Shown here: positions 50,401 to 63,032 of the stretch, one piece after another
Layout of the letters: each line of letters begins with the position of its first letter
How positions within the stretch are numbered: the stretch's first letter is position 1
NCBI GenBank assembly: GCA_013397075.1
Contig: VWZS01009593.1
Coordinates: forward strand, 853,545 to 917,544
Source: Rhabdornis inornatus
Taxonomy: Eukaryota > Chordata > Aves > Passeriformes > Rhabdornithidae
Direction of reading: 5' to 3'
DNA: 64,000 nucleotides
Made by a program: the position numbers and the translations under genes
The notes under the pieces: model-generated
Seen by the model: only the letters and a program-made list of their open reading frames with translations
Database searches by the model: none
Told to the model about the DNA's origin: nothing

Positions 50401-53400
50401 GATGCCACAGATGGCCACCTTGAACTACAGAGCTAAAGCATTTACTTCAGAGAAGATCTGCTGTAACCATGGTGTTTTACAAAGGTGGAACAGAGACATT
50501 TCCCATGTTCCCCTCAAACTCGTGCCAGCCTTCAGTTAAGTAAAATTCAATGCATAACTTTGAAGCCTAGAGGGTACTCTAATTCTTTGTAAACTTCTAT
50601 CAACACAAGGAGCAGTCAGTGGGCCCATCTCTTGTGGGCTTTGACTTTCAGTTCCACATATCTAGATTCATCTAGGTTATTACTGCTGGGCAGCTCTCAG
50701 CTTTTAGGCATTGAAAAAGAAAATAAGTGATTAAAAATAGCAATTTATAGCAGGTAACTACAAGTCAGATAGGGCTTTTTAAAAAATGTATACCTTTAAC
50801 AAGGTAGTTCTCGGTCAAAATTCAGAAAGAAACATATATAGTAATGGAAGAGGTAAAAACTCTCATGCACTATTTCTTGATGCATTTTTGAATTGTGAAA
50901 ATCTGGTTTACATAGCATAAACATAAATGGAGCACCATTTACACAGGTTAATCACATGAATAGTGCTGCGATGAAACCTGGATCTCTGCTTCAAATATCT
51001 TTTTGCTTATATGTTTACTTTTTTTTTATTATTGCATTCAAGATATGCAGTAGCAAACAAAATGGTCATGAAATGAGTTAGTAAAATAGTCACACGTGGA
51101 TATCTGTGGGAAACAGACTTGTGGTACATCATGTCAGATAATCTGTGGCCTGGACTACCCTCTGCTAGGAAATTTTTTATGATCAGTCTCTACATTGTAG
51201 ATATCTAGAGCTGAACCAGTCTTCAAGATTCTTTTCTTAGCCTGTGAGGAGAAAAAGGCCTATTTACAGTCAGATACTTCTCATCTTGCTGCTGATGTCT
51301 AAATTGAGGCAGAATTACTGCAATGCAGAAACACCCTGTTTCTTATGAGCAACTCTAATTTAAATCATCCTGGAATGATAAGATCATTGCAGATAAGTAT
51401 AAGCCCAGTCATCTGGTTTATCTCACAGATGTGGACAAAAGTGTATTCGTTTCTCCCATGTAAAAGTCTTTGTAATGTCCCGATGCAATTTAATCCTCTG
51501 AGTATAAACAAGATACCTTCTACAGACAGCTTGTAACAAAAGAATGAGGTAGAAATTGTACAGTATTTACACCCACAAATCCAAGGAGTTTTTTTCCTGT
51601 GTCATCATATATTTGTCCTAATCTAAAATTAAAATACTACATGAACACTCATTGTTTACTCTTGCACTGAGATTTTAAGGTCTTACAAGCTACCCTCTTC
51701 TGTTGACAGATATTGTTCAATATGTTTCTCTCTCTCAGTATTTAGCAGCTCATGACATGGGCTGGTAACCTTGGGAGTGCTTTGTCTGACAACTAGATAT
51801 TCCATGTATTGTCATAAGCAGGCTGCACGTCTGATTGTGAAAAAACATACCCTTCCAGCAACTTTTGTCAACATAGGACATCATAAACACTTTTCCAGAT
51901 CTGGAAGAACCTAGGTTTGTTAACAAGGCTCTTCACAGTGCCTTTGTTCTGGATTTTGCCTTCAGAAAGTTCCTTGACAACTAGTGAATAAAACATGTTT
52001 CTTGAAGCAGAAAATCCTAATCACCAACATTTGTCCTGTTGGAATATTGCAACTGTAGCCAGCAGAAAAGGAATCTCTGAGGTTATCATGGAGACTAGGG
52101 ATGGGAAATAAGTCTGTATCCCATGCCTTGAGATGTGAAAAGAAATAATGACATTTATTAAAAAATTAAAAAAAAAAAAAATTGTACACATTAAATCAGT
52201 AAATCAACATGAACAGCCAAAGCAGAATGAAGACTGGACCACAGAAAACCATTAATTTGCACAAGATTATGTTATTTAACCTGTAAAAAAATGCCCATGT
52301 CATAAATGCTCTCCAGAGGTCACGTGTCCTTGTCTCTGCATATCAAACACCAAGGCAAAAATTACTGCAAGCTTTTCTGTCCTCATAGATATCAGTCATC
52401 AGTGCTCTACATCACACCATTTTCCCATTATATAATTGGATACAGGATAAATAAATGCAATTTTCAATTTAGTAGTTAATTCCTGCTATGGCAAGGTCAA
52501 ACATTCAAACAACTGCGCATTGATTAACAGAAAATGATCTCTGTCTCATATGCTGACCACATCACAAAGCTGTTAGAAATCAGAAAAACATCTGAACAAA
52601 TTAATATTGATTTTTTTCATGTTCCTCTTAAAATCAAATATGCTCAGCACCTGTTGAGAGTACACTTGGGTAAAAAAAAAAAAACAACTAAAAATCCTAA
52701 ATTCTTTTTTTTTAAGATTTTATTTCAGCTAATTTTGAAGAAGCTGTTATAAAATAATGGGGAAAAGATCTAGTATTACATAATACACTCACAAAGAACT
52801 ATAATTTCTTTCCTAATTTCATTGTCACTGAGACTGAGGAATAACTCCATTAAATTATAAGTATTATAATTTCATTGGGTTAATCTGGTTAAATTTTGGT
52901 GACTGCCTCACTTTGTTGGCAAATAATTGATCGGTGTGGAAGCTGAGGTATAATTCACTTCTTTCTAAATTAAACTTTTACATCTGGACAATAGACTTAA
53001 GACTAAATTCCAGTGAATATGCTGATTAGACCTCTGCTATCTATAATGGAAAACTAAGCAACTAATTCCAAATGGAGGGACCTACATTAGGATACCTAGG
53101 TTTGAGTGAAATGAACCCTACACACAAGTGAATCTGAATCCATATCTTCCCATGTGATTAGAAAATAATTTAAATGATTGCATTATAGAGACCTCATATT
53201 ACTTCCATATTTAATCATTTATATTTTTTTTGTTACTATTTTCAAAAAATGTCTGAGGGAAGGTGAGGTTATATCCCAAATTCAGGCAACATTCTTGATC
53301 TTCTGAAGGTCTAACCCTGCAAAGTGCATACATAGTTGAACCCTTCCAGGGACATCCACTAGTTGGTTTTTTTCCAGCTTTAAATATCAATCCATTTCTG

Positions 53401-54054
53401 CATAAATAACTGCCTTTTAACTAGGGATTTATTTACCCTTCCTAATTTTAAGCAGTCAAGTATAAAAATTTTGGAAATAGATCATTATTTAGTCACCTAA
53501 ATACCATTTTAAGCAATAATTTAGTGATTTGCTTACTGGCATCTTATGCAGTCAAGCCTGAAAACTGGTTCTTAAATGCCAATGGAGCAGCAAACTGGAG
53601 CCAGCCTTTTATATTTATGAAAAAAATAAGGCAATTGATAGAAGCTCTGTGTTTTCAGAGGAATAGTGGTCAAGCTGCCTCACTGAGCAATTCTCTTTAT
53701 TAATTCTTTTAACAAGCACATGATCTTAAGTACCTGAGATTTTTGTTACAGTACTTTGAGTTCATTGGAAGCTGAAATACTGTGTTTCTCTGGCCTTTTT
53801 TTTTATCTTTAATTGAATACAAATCCATTAGTTAGCAAGGGAATAGAGAACACAAAATATAGTCAATGTGTCCTGACTTTGAACATCTCTTAGGGATTGT
53901 ATTATAGTGTTCCAATGAAAAACTGTCTGGGTTTGAGGAAAAGAGACCTTCCACATAAACACCATCTTTCTCAAAGTTATACCTGAAAGTCTGAAAAGAG
54001 TGATTCTGCAATGTGATGATGACAGATGCACACAGTCAAATTTTTCAGTGTCCT
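47435..54054. other. AT-rich sequence, mostly unrecognised
   Basis: No gene was recognised. The block 50060-50700 has a somewhat higher GC content and contains 'cttaggtgcccaacag', which recalls old avian or reptilian interspersed repeats; this is a weak match. Poly-A runs lie at about 50018-50032 and 52170-52183. Confidence 0.5.
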
Positions 54055-54400
54055 GAGGATACTAACAACCCTTCCTGGCCCCACCTAGACCCCTCTGTGG
54101 CCTCGCCTCCCACTGCCCCATCAGCACTTTGAGTGGCTGCTCCTATCCCCTGGATGGACATCTTGAACAACCACTGTAGGCTCCTCTCCAGTGCCCTTCT
54201 CCTTTTGCCCCCAGCTTGGCTCCCAGAGGGATCCCAGCTGCCACCAGCCCAAGTCTCTGCCTCCCTGTGTTCATCCTCCACAGCACTGTGCATCACAGGT
54301 GAGAACACAGACTGAGCAGGGTCATGCTCAGCTTCATCCCCTCATGGGGCAGCTTCTCCCTCAGTTCTCCATCACACTCATATGACTGAGGCCTGTCTGA
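54055..54400. other. GC-richer island with splice-like signals, identity unknown
   Basis: C-rich text between AT-rich flanks. A pyrimidine tract followed by AG at 54213-54214, and 'cag|gtgaga' with the boundary after 54298, would define an 84-base exon (54215-54298). Two plus-strand frames are open across it. Neither translation is recognised, and the minus strand is also open (87 codons), so this may be only composition. Confidence 0.3.
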
Positions 54401-57400
54401 AATACAGAGACACACTCCTTCACATCAGGCATGAATACTCCTTTGGATCTTTCAAACGACACCATGTTTGCCACAACAATCATGTTTTTAATTAAAAAAA
54501 ATATTAGCTTTGTTTCTGACACTTTCTGAAAGGAAAAACAGGCAAAACAGCAACGGTCCACATAACTATGTTTTGCTATTATGAAGAAATTTGAGTCAGG
54601 TTTCAGTTGTTGCTCATCGATCACAGCAACAGAATTTACAACTGTAAACCATGTTTGACACAGAAATAGCATGTTTTCCAGCTAAAACAGCTCAATTTTA
54701 TAAGTAATTTTTACAATTAATTGGGTTTTGACTGTTCATAAATATGTCCACTTTTTAAAATAAAAAAGCTGTCAAAATTACTTTTTAGGAACCTCAATTT
54801 AATTACTGGGTTTCCTTGGTTAAAATTCCACATATTCATACTTTCAGCACTGATGAACATGAAAAAATTGTTGCTATGTATGTGGTAAATACCAGACGGT
54901 GCTTCTGATGGACCTGGAGAGGACACAAAAGAGGAAATCATTAGATAGTTGAAAACTCATTTGATTAAATACAACTCTATTATTTTATCCAACCTCCCAA
55001 CCTTGCATGCAGGTATGCAAGCTACCTAAATTCAGGGAACTCAGGTTAATAGAATAGCCACTACTGTAAATAATATAGTTTTCCTGGCTCAAAAAAAATT
55101 AAAAATATAATGGATTGCAGTAAGAATGACAAAAAAGAAAGTGTAATTTGGAGCTAAGAAAGATGTTACTGAGTGAAGATGTCTCCCAAACTCCTCATCA
55201 GTTAAAGCTAAGAAGACCTTGTATTATTGCACCCAATTAATTTATAATTGATTTTCCATATTCTAAGAAGCAAAACATGTTATCAGGAAAAGAATTTGAA
55301 GTCACCTGCAACTAATTCTCTCTTGCATGGTCAACCTGTCAAACAGTTCTTCTGTAGAAATCATTACTGTTTTGAAGGGGGGCCTTGGTACCATTTAAAA
55401 GTAAGATCCAAAAAGCAGCCTTACAGAACACTCAGTAAAGCAGGACAGAAGAGGAAGAACCACAAAGTAAAGAAAAAAGAAGTCTTTCACTAAGCTAAAG
55501 ATTTTCTGCTTCTCCATCCAAAACCTGGAGTAAGAATCAAATCTATAAAACATAGGAAATGTATAAAATGTAGGAAAACATGGGCAGATGTGTGTAAAAT
55601 CTGATTACAGCCAAATTAGGCTTTTCTTTGTTGAATGGATTTGAGACAGATTTCCGTAAATGAGAATGCAAAGGAAAATTTAAATTTCTGATGTTTTGCT
55701 TGCCATTTCTGTCTATTAATTCCTTTAAGGTTTAGGGAAGTGGATTAATTGTTTTTAGGTTTTACTCGATGGGAGCAAAGAATTGATGTTATTTTTTCCT
55801 TATTCCAATTGTAACAAAACCAATATATTTATTGTGTATGGCTTAAAATAAAACCACACCTATTGCTATTATTCTTTTATACATTTTTTATTTATTTGAG
55901 AGCTTTTTTTCCCCTATTCTTGCTTTCCTACTGCATTTCTCATCCTCCAAACCCGTGCACTTACTTCATCTTATTCTGATTAGAAGCCTCATAGCAATAC
56001 AGGATATAGTCTTGTCTGCAAGGTGAACATTTTTGTTTTCTTTTCTAAGAGATATTGACAAAAAGGTTTAACAAATTTTTCGAAATTACGTAGAAAACCC
56101 AAGTTTGATGACATAGAACTCTTCATATTATGTGATTCATTGTCTAATAATAAATCTGTTCATCTTTTCAATTACTGTAGATTTATTAAAGAATAAGAGC
56201 AAGATTTAAAACAACAAAACCAAAAACACTTCAGTCTACTTATGTTTCTAATTCTGCTTTTTTGCTCCTACTGTATTTTCTACTACTTTTTCTTCTGTTG
56301 ACAAAATATATCTACCAAGAGGAACTCTTTCAAAAGAATAGATAAATGCTTATCCCAGTGCTCCTCCTAAAGCCAAAGGTATTTAGAAATAGAACTAGGC
56401 AGGTGATTAATACTTTTTAAATTTTCACTTACATCCTTTATTAAATGTACCCTGGTGGGTACATTAAGTGACCCTGGTGGGAAAAATAGTAAAGCTGATT
56501 TAAAAAGAAAACAAAAATAAACACTAGCACCAGCAACAAACTACCCAGAAGCACCAAAAGAGCATAAATAACATAAATTAACCATTAATTTTAGAGAACT
56601 CTTACACTGTACATAATGAGATTGTCAATATTTGAAAGACTCACACATTCCAAGTGAAATGGTCCTTGGGACGTATCTTGCTTTCACGTTCAACAAGAAA
56701 GGAAAAATTATAATTCCAAGATGATCATTCAGCAAAATTATTTATCCTAGGGCGTGGTGGGGAATGCTATAGAATTCTTCCATGCCTGACAGTCTGTCAC
56801 AATCTCAATATTTTAATCTGTATTTTCTCCATTCAATTCACAATTTAAATATTTTGTTCCTGTTTTCCTTTATCTCTCTGGACTCTCAAATATGTCTTTC
56901 TGTTCTTATATCCCTATCACATATTTACTCAGGAATTTGAAATGTCTAATAATTTCACATCTTCTCTGAAATATTCTGAAATCCTAATTTAAACATCAGA
57001 TGCATATCTTAAAAGTTTATTTATGAAGCAAGTTAAAAAAACTTAATATCTTGATAAAACTGAATTAATTTTAAATTTCAATTCCTTTCTTGTTGTTTCT
57101 TACTGCTATCATTGTTTTACTCAAGTAAAAGTCCTAGGAATTTAATCTTCTTTAAAATATTGAATGACTATTGACTTAATTACATACTAGTTCCAGGAAT
57201 TAAATGCCTTTGAGTTTGGTCATGTGTTATAAGTCAACGGTAACAGGGCAGAAGTCACCAGAATTTTAACAGTCTCAGAAAAGAACACAAGGAAATTAAT
57301 ATTTTTGTTATCAATTTGTTGCAAAAGAAAACAACATGAAAGGACTTCTCCCATAGTTTTTATTTCACAAGACTGAAAACTGAAAATCTTTTCTAATTCT

Positions 57401-57479
57401 ACTTAATTGTAGCAATCAGCCTGATTGAAGTAAAACTGCTTTTAAGTCACTGAAACTGCATTATTGGTAAATTCTTATG
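54401..57479. other. AT-rich sequence, nothing recognised
   Basis: No gene or dispersed repeat was recognised. Frames of up to 103 codons lack signatures. Confidence 0.6.
56444..56465. repeat. Small inverted repeat (9-bp stem)
   Basis: 'aatgtaccc', loop 'tggt', 'gggtacatt': perfect complementarity of both arms. Confidence 0.9.
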
Positions 57480-57480
57480 N
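57480..57480. other. Single-N gap
   Basis: Ambiguous base exactly at the border between AT-rich DNA on the left and CpG-dense DNA on the right. Confidence 0.98.
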
Positions 57481-57630
57481 GCGCTGTCAGCCAAGAGGGC
57501 TCTCAGCCCCAGCCGCACTCCTGGTTCTCTGCCATCCGGGAGGCGGCCCACTCTCGGCGCCGGTCTCGCCTGGAGAGCTGGCTGGGCGAGCCGAGCTCGA
57601 GTGGGAAAGGCGAGCCGCGTCATTCTTACC
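57481..57630. other. CpG-dense block directly after a gap
   Basis: About 150 bases with roughly 15 CpG dinucleotides and high GC, against AT-rich flanks. No stop codon appears for a while in either strand (frames at 57464-57769 plus and 57447-57683 minus), which follows from the composition. It could be the edge of a CpG island or first exon, a GC-rich repeat, or a misplaced or foreign contig end. I do not recognise the encoded peptides. Confidence 0.6.
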
Positions 57631-58869
57631 CTTCTATCTCTTGATTTACTGTGTTGCCTCATTCTCTCCTCACCAAAACTCAATTAATACAAAACTAGCA
57701 CACTATCCTATAGTAGTTTTTGCTAATCTAAAAACAAATTTCAGAAAATGTTCAGTATTTTCTTATTGAAAAGAAACTTCCTTTTGAAATCTATACATGC
57801 ACACATTTTACAGTGGTTCATGGTGTATTAAAATTCTCTTCTATTTATTAATAAAAATTAAATCTATTTATTTCTCTTGGAATATTGTTTCAAAATACAA
57901 CATAGCAATGATAATATCCATAACATTCTTCTGGTCACACACAAATAAACCTTGGGCACTCTTACCATTAGTAAATGTAGTTTGGAAGTCTTAATGATAA
58001 TTTAGTAACTAGCTTGGGTTAAACAATTAGCTGACTACCTACTTTGAAATATTTTTTATTTCCATCACCGTTTTACCCCAGTCATCTTCATCAGTATAGA
58101 AAAAGCTACAGTCCAAAAATATCTAATGACTTCAAATACAATTTCCTAAGGAAAACTTGTACCACAGACTTAAGAGAAAAAATTATTCTTTCAGCCAACA
58201 ATATTTTCTTTCGCTTTTTAAATCTCTATTTGCATTTTTATTATAAGAAATTACAACCACCCTAGAAAATAACTAGAGGCACAAAGTTTTATTGTTGTCA
58301 AAATCACCAGTCCATTTTCTCCTTTCTGTTTGCCTTGAGACATTGATCTTCACCTGTACTATCTTCTATTTCTTTTTTCAAGCTCTGGTGATTTTGTTAA
58401 CTTTTTTATTATTCTCTTGACACTGATTTTTCCTTTAGGTCTGTTTTTTCCTTTGCTAGACTTGACACTTTCTTCTCCCATCAAAAAAATTTCAGACATC
58501 TCCTCAGGCCCCAGCATCCTAATTAAAACTGTGTATTGATGTACTACTTAGTTTCATTTAGTAGTACATCAATAGAGAGCAGGTAGGACAGCAAAGTCTC
58601 TCTGAGAATTCTGAGGTATTTTGTATTGATTTAAATTACTTTTTACAGAGTGACTTTGTACTTCATCTGATGCAGGTATTATATTCTCTCTGGAACCATT
58701 AGTATGATGTTAACTTCAGGTATTATTGTCAAAATTCTGGTCACTTTTGCAATGAGAAGCTTCAGGGATGAGAAGCATACAGGCAATCCTGGCTCTCTTT
58801 TCCTTTTTTTGAAGCCAGTGTGAGAGACTGGAAGGATTGCAGGCTCAAAATATTTCAGGTGTATGTTTG
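57631..58869. other. AT-rich sequence, nothing recognised
   Basis: Apart from a hairpin at 58534-58574, nothing was recognised. Confidence 0.6.
58534..58574. repeat. Perfect inverted repeat (15-bp stem, 11-base loop)
   Basis: The left arm 'tattgatgtactact' (58534-58548) and the right arm 'agtagtacatcaata' (58560-58574) are exact reverse complements. The loop is 'tagtttcattt'. Confidence 0.97.
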
Positions 58870-59100
58870 GGTGAAGGGACAGGTCAAGTCTTGCCTAGCA
58901 AGGCAGGGCCCTGCTCCACACACCCCATCCCACCCCAACCTAGAGCCCAGCCCCACAGTGGCCTCCAAGACCTGGCACATGCAGGCAATGCTCCACACCT
59001 GTCCCTGGAGCCCCTAACCCAGCTCTCCAGTGGCCACCAGACTGGAAGCCCCACCTGGAGGAAGGGCTAAGGAAAGCCAAAGGGTCCTTCAGCCAAAGCA
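58870..59100. other. GC-richer island, identity unknown
   Basis: C-rich text ('ccccatcccaccccaacc') in AT-rich surroundings. Frames of 65-77 codons are open on both strands. No family was recognised. Confidence 0.45.
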
Positions 59101-61789
59101 TAAGGCAAGAACAAGTTGTGTCCCTACTGTCCTTGGATTCTATGGCAGCTGAGATCATACCAGAATCAAAGAAGCAGTAGCTATACCTTGCTTTTCTCTC
59201 TTTCTTTTCTTTCTCTTATTTTCTACTCCTAATTTCCTCTTCTAGAAATATGGGTAATTTAATTTTGCATGGGTTGTTTGCTAAGGTGATATTTGGTAAA
59301 CTGAAGGAGAGAATGGGACCTGCTTTGAGCAGTTTAACAGCCTCCACAGAAGAGATGTACTTGACGCAAAGCTTAGAACTCACAGGTTTGGAGAAGCTTC
59401 CATTTCACAGTTTTTCCGAAATGAGATAAGGAGAACCTGTTGAGTCTAAACAGTAGCATCACCAGCTTAGGAATCCAGAGCCCTGCAACAGTGCCAGATC
59501 TTTGTAGGAGCCAGTATATTTCTGAGTACTCTCATGTTTTTTGCTTCTAGTCTCCATTGCAGCTGATACTTCATAAAGAAAGAGATTTCTGATGGTTAGC
59601 AAGAGAAGTTGGAACCATCTGTGACCACAGACATAACAAGACCTGGGATTAGGAAAGTTAAAGTATGGGAAGGACTATGATTATTTTGTTGCAGTGACTA
59701 TACTTTTCTTTACATTAAGAAAAAGGTTTGTATATAGATGATATATAAAAAGATGATCATCTAGAAGAGCCTAAAGGATAAATTATTTTTGCAGGATTAT
59801 ATGCAGTAGCCCCATTTACTTGTGATTTAGTTGTTATACTGAGGGGTACAGAGCAACTGAGAACTTGGTATGCATAAGATAGTACTGAAAATATTTGCTC
59901 ATCTTTTCATCTTTCTCATTTGGCAACATCAATTCTAAATCTGAATAATCAGGAAGTACCACTCAGCAAGATTTTTTTAATGTTCTGAGGTCTAGGAGCA
60001 GTTCAATGACCCTTTTCCATCACAACAGTTATCCTTTCTCAGGATGGTACTGATCCAAAGCATGTTAGCAATTTAATTCCTTGTCGAGACCAGGACTTTA
60101 AAGCCAAGCACATATCACAAAGATGCTCTGTCCATACTAGAAATATCAACAGACAAATGACTGAAGGAATTTGGAGAGTGAACTGTTTCCCTATTTTTTG
60201 TTGTTCTCTTAAAATGCAGATGAAGTAAACAATGCTCATTTTTTAGCTATTTGTTAACTAAACTGTTAGTAGAACAAGATCTTTCTGTGCACTTTAGGTT
60301 CATTATTAAAATTGTGAAGAAGCCTTTATAATTACCACTTGATTCTGCATAGCAAAGGTTACACTTCAAAGCACATCTTCTACCAGTACTTTTTTCCCAC
60401 ACTGAGAGTCCATTTATGGAAGTGCAGTTTAGCAGAATATATGAAATACAGATTTGACTAGGAAACTAATTGTATTAGGATCTCAGCTGGATACTTTATG
60501 TAGCATTTTTATGGTTATGTTGAAGCTAAATACAGAGTGTCTAGCTGGGAACTGAGTGATTCTAAATTTATTCTGTAGTTAAAGGTTCCCAGTCATGAAT
60601 GACTTACCGTCCTGTATAAGGTCAATTTACTCAATAGTGAGGATACTCAGGGGAAAACTGTAACATAGTGGGGCTATTTATAATGTTGAAACAGTCATTT
60701 GTAAAAGTAATCTCTCCTTATATAGTAATGACAAAGATACTGAAGATTCTACTGAATAAATGCTCTAAAAATATAATACAAGGCCTAAAATCAAAGCTCA
60801 GTGACAATCTGCATCAGGCTGATCATCTAATTTTTCACAGAATTAAAAGATTTTCACAGAATTAAAAGATATACAGAGAATCCAGTCAGAGGGTTTGCTG
60901 AATATTTCCATCCATATAATTTAAAATAATTGATGTGGTATTAAAAAATAAGTTCAAATCTTTTGAATATTATTCACCAGCTTTGGTTGAATTAAGGTTT
61001 TCCTCTCTAAAATGTTTCAATGTTTGTCTGTATTTCAAATTGACCATGGTTAGCACCATTTAATTACAGTGACTTCATCAGGAAGATGAAGCTAAGATCA
61101 TTAATCAACTTAACTTTTTTCAAACCTTAGTCTCTTCTCACTTTTCCAGTGATTTCCATGGGACTCTCTTGTTTGAAAAACAGATACTATGATTTATCCA
61201 CCAAGGTTATTATATCAAATTATGCTAAATCTTCTGTGTTGTCTTGGGAGAAAAATAGCCTTTAATGCCTGTTGGAACAACAGCCTACTGGAAATTCTAA
61301 ACATAAACTCTCATTCAGATCTAAGCCTACCTGTATGATCTGTGCTGCATTCATTTGTTATTACTATTTATTCAAAGATGGACATTAACAAAAGTTGACC
61401 AAAAGTTTGGATCCAAAATTTCTGGTTTGTGTGTTAGGCGTTAGAAGAAATATCTAGAATCAATGTGGGAATCAGAGAGCTGGAAAGGTATTATATCTGC
61501 TAGCAGGAAGCTGTGGAAGTCAGAACACAGCTTGAAAATAGGACTGTGGTTATGCTTTGAAAAAGTTATAAATAAGAGCTTCAGTTGTTTCTGAATGTAT
61601 AAGAGATTATTAGAGGACCAGAATGCCACAGATACTAGACTTCTGTACTGGTTGGCAGGCAATGTTTAAGTGAAACAAAAAAGATTAAAAATATATATAA
61701 ATTTGCCCAGAGATTTTATAGAAGAAAAAGTATTGTTCATATTAACAGAATTTTTACAATGTTATTTTTGTCTTAAAAAATCAATATAA
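59101..61789. other. AT-rich sequence, nothing recognised
   Basis: It contains one short tandem duplication, listed separately. Nothing else was recognised. Confidence 0.6.
60832..60869. repeat. 19-bp tandem duplication
   Basis: 'ttttcacagaattaaaaga' occurs twice in direct succession without mismatch (60832-60850, 60851-60869). Confidence 0.97.
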
Positions 61790-61799
61790 AGTAACAGAA

Positions 61800-62150
61800 A
61801 CAAAAGAAACTGCCCTATGTGTGGGATGGTGCTGTGGGCAGCCTCTGGATGGCTGTAGTTGTGTTTAATCACAGCAGAGTAAAAACAGCCTTGCCCTTGC
61901 TGAGTCACAGCTGTGGCCAATAAAAGATGTGTTATAAAAGAGTGGGTTGGCCAGTTATGGGTGCTGGTTATAGGGGTCAGTATTGGCTGCTTATGTTGCC
62001 TGTGGGATCCAGCAGAGAGAAGGCATAAGAGCTTTGATATAAAATAATGAACCACTGATACATTTACCTGCCTCCTGTGAAGGTCTCTTGAGCCTACCCT
62101 TAATCAGGGGAGATTTTATAGAGAGTCTTTGAAGCAAAGAGTGACTGAAG
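61800..62150 (+). promoter_or_regulatory. Possible LTR-like promoter block
   Basis: In a GC-richer block, an AP-1-type 'tgagtca' (61901-61907), a CCAAT box (61917-61921) and 'tataaaag' (61933-61940) follow one another. The A-rich 'ataaaataatg' near 62040 could mark an LTR end. The CCAAT box lies only about 12 bases before the TATA box. No matching gene was recognised downstream. A solo LTR of an unassigned endogenous retrovirus would explain the arrangement, but I found no clear terminal TG...CA or target duplication. The 97-codon minus frame at 61762-62055 has no signature. Confidence 0.25.
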
Positions 62151-62837
62151 AAGGGGCTGCCTCAGTTGTGCTGCCACCATCAGTAGATGCCCTCCTGAAG
62201 GGAGCAGAGTGCCCCCCTCCATATGTATGTACACTTAGGGATACACATGTAAGGATGTATGTATATACATATATGAATATGCATCATGACTAAATAGTCT
62301 TGCATTGTAGACAGTTTTTCAAAAGAGGACATAACCAAAATTTTGTGGTCACCAAAAATCATAAACTAAGTTAAACCCCCTGTGGGAATACCTGGGCTGT
62401 GATGCCTTCAAAAGGTATTGCCTATTACCAGGGAACCTGTTTTGTAGTTCTTCCAGACATATTTCTCAGTAACCCCATTTTTCTTCCTTAGAGGACTTAG
62501 CCATATTTTTTTTTTTTTACTTTATTCCCATTCAAAGAAAATTATGCAAGAATGGCTACTTGTTCTCCTTGACAGGATTATGCTCAGAAAAAATGTTTTG
62601 CATTAAAATGATGAGCTAACAAAATTCCACTTTTATTGCACTGACATCATAACAGCTCCCTACCAGCTGTTATGCTACTATCAATATATAGCATGGATGT
62701 AATCATAATACAGTTTGGTGGTGTTATTTAGCCTAATAACTCCTTCAGAACATATGCAGTGTATCTGTGTGGCTTCACCTGGAATATTCTGAGCAGTTTA
62801 GTTCATCAGCAGTTTAGTTAGAAAGACATTAATCTAT
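62151..62837. other. AT-rich sequence, nothing recognised
   Basis: It holds a small 'gtatgtatatacatata' patch near 62257, a T run at about 62506-62518, and a 10-bp-stem hairpin listed separately. Confidence 0.6.
62648..62674. repeat. Perfect inverted repeat (10-bp stem)
   Basis: 'cataacagct', loop 'ccctacc', 'agctgttatg': exact reverse complements. Confidence 0.95.
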
Positions 62838-63032
62838 TAGAGAGTGTCCAAAGGACGGCCATGAGGAGATGAAGGGGCTTGAGGGGAAGCCATATGATGC
62901 TGAGGTCACTTGGTCCATTCAGGCTGGAGAAGAGACTGAGGAGAGACTTCATTGCAGGGCCAGGAGCTGGACTCAAACGATCCTTGTGGGTCCCTTTCAA
63001 CTCAGCTTATTCAATAATTCTTTGATATATCT
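62838..63032 (+). mobile_element. CR1 LINE 3' end with internal deletion
   Basis: 'agagtgtccaaaggacggcc', 'gagatgaaggggcttgag', 'tcacttggtccattcaggct' and 'ggagagacttcattgcag' are CR1 text. The sequence then jumps to the end block 'ggccaggagctggactc', 'tgggtccctttcaactcagc' and a decayed terminus 'tattcaataattctttgat'. About 300 bases that lie between these parts in other copies (compare 18120-18380) are missing. Confidence 0.85.
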
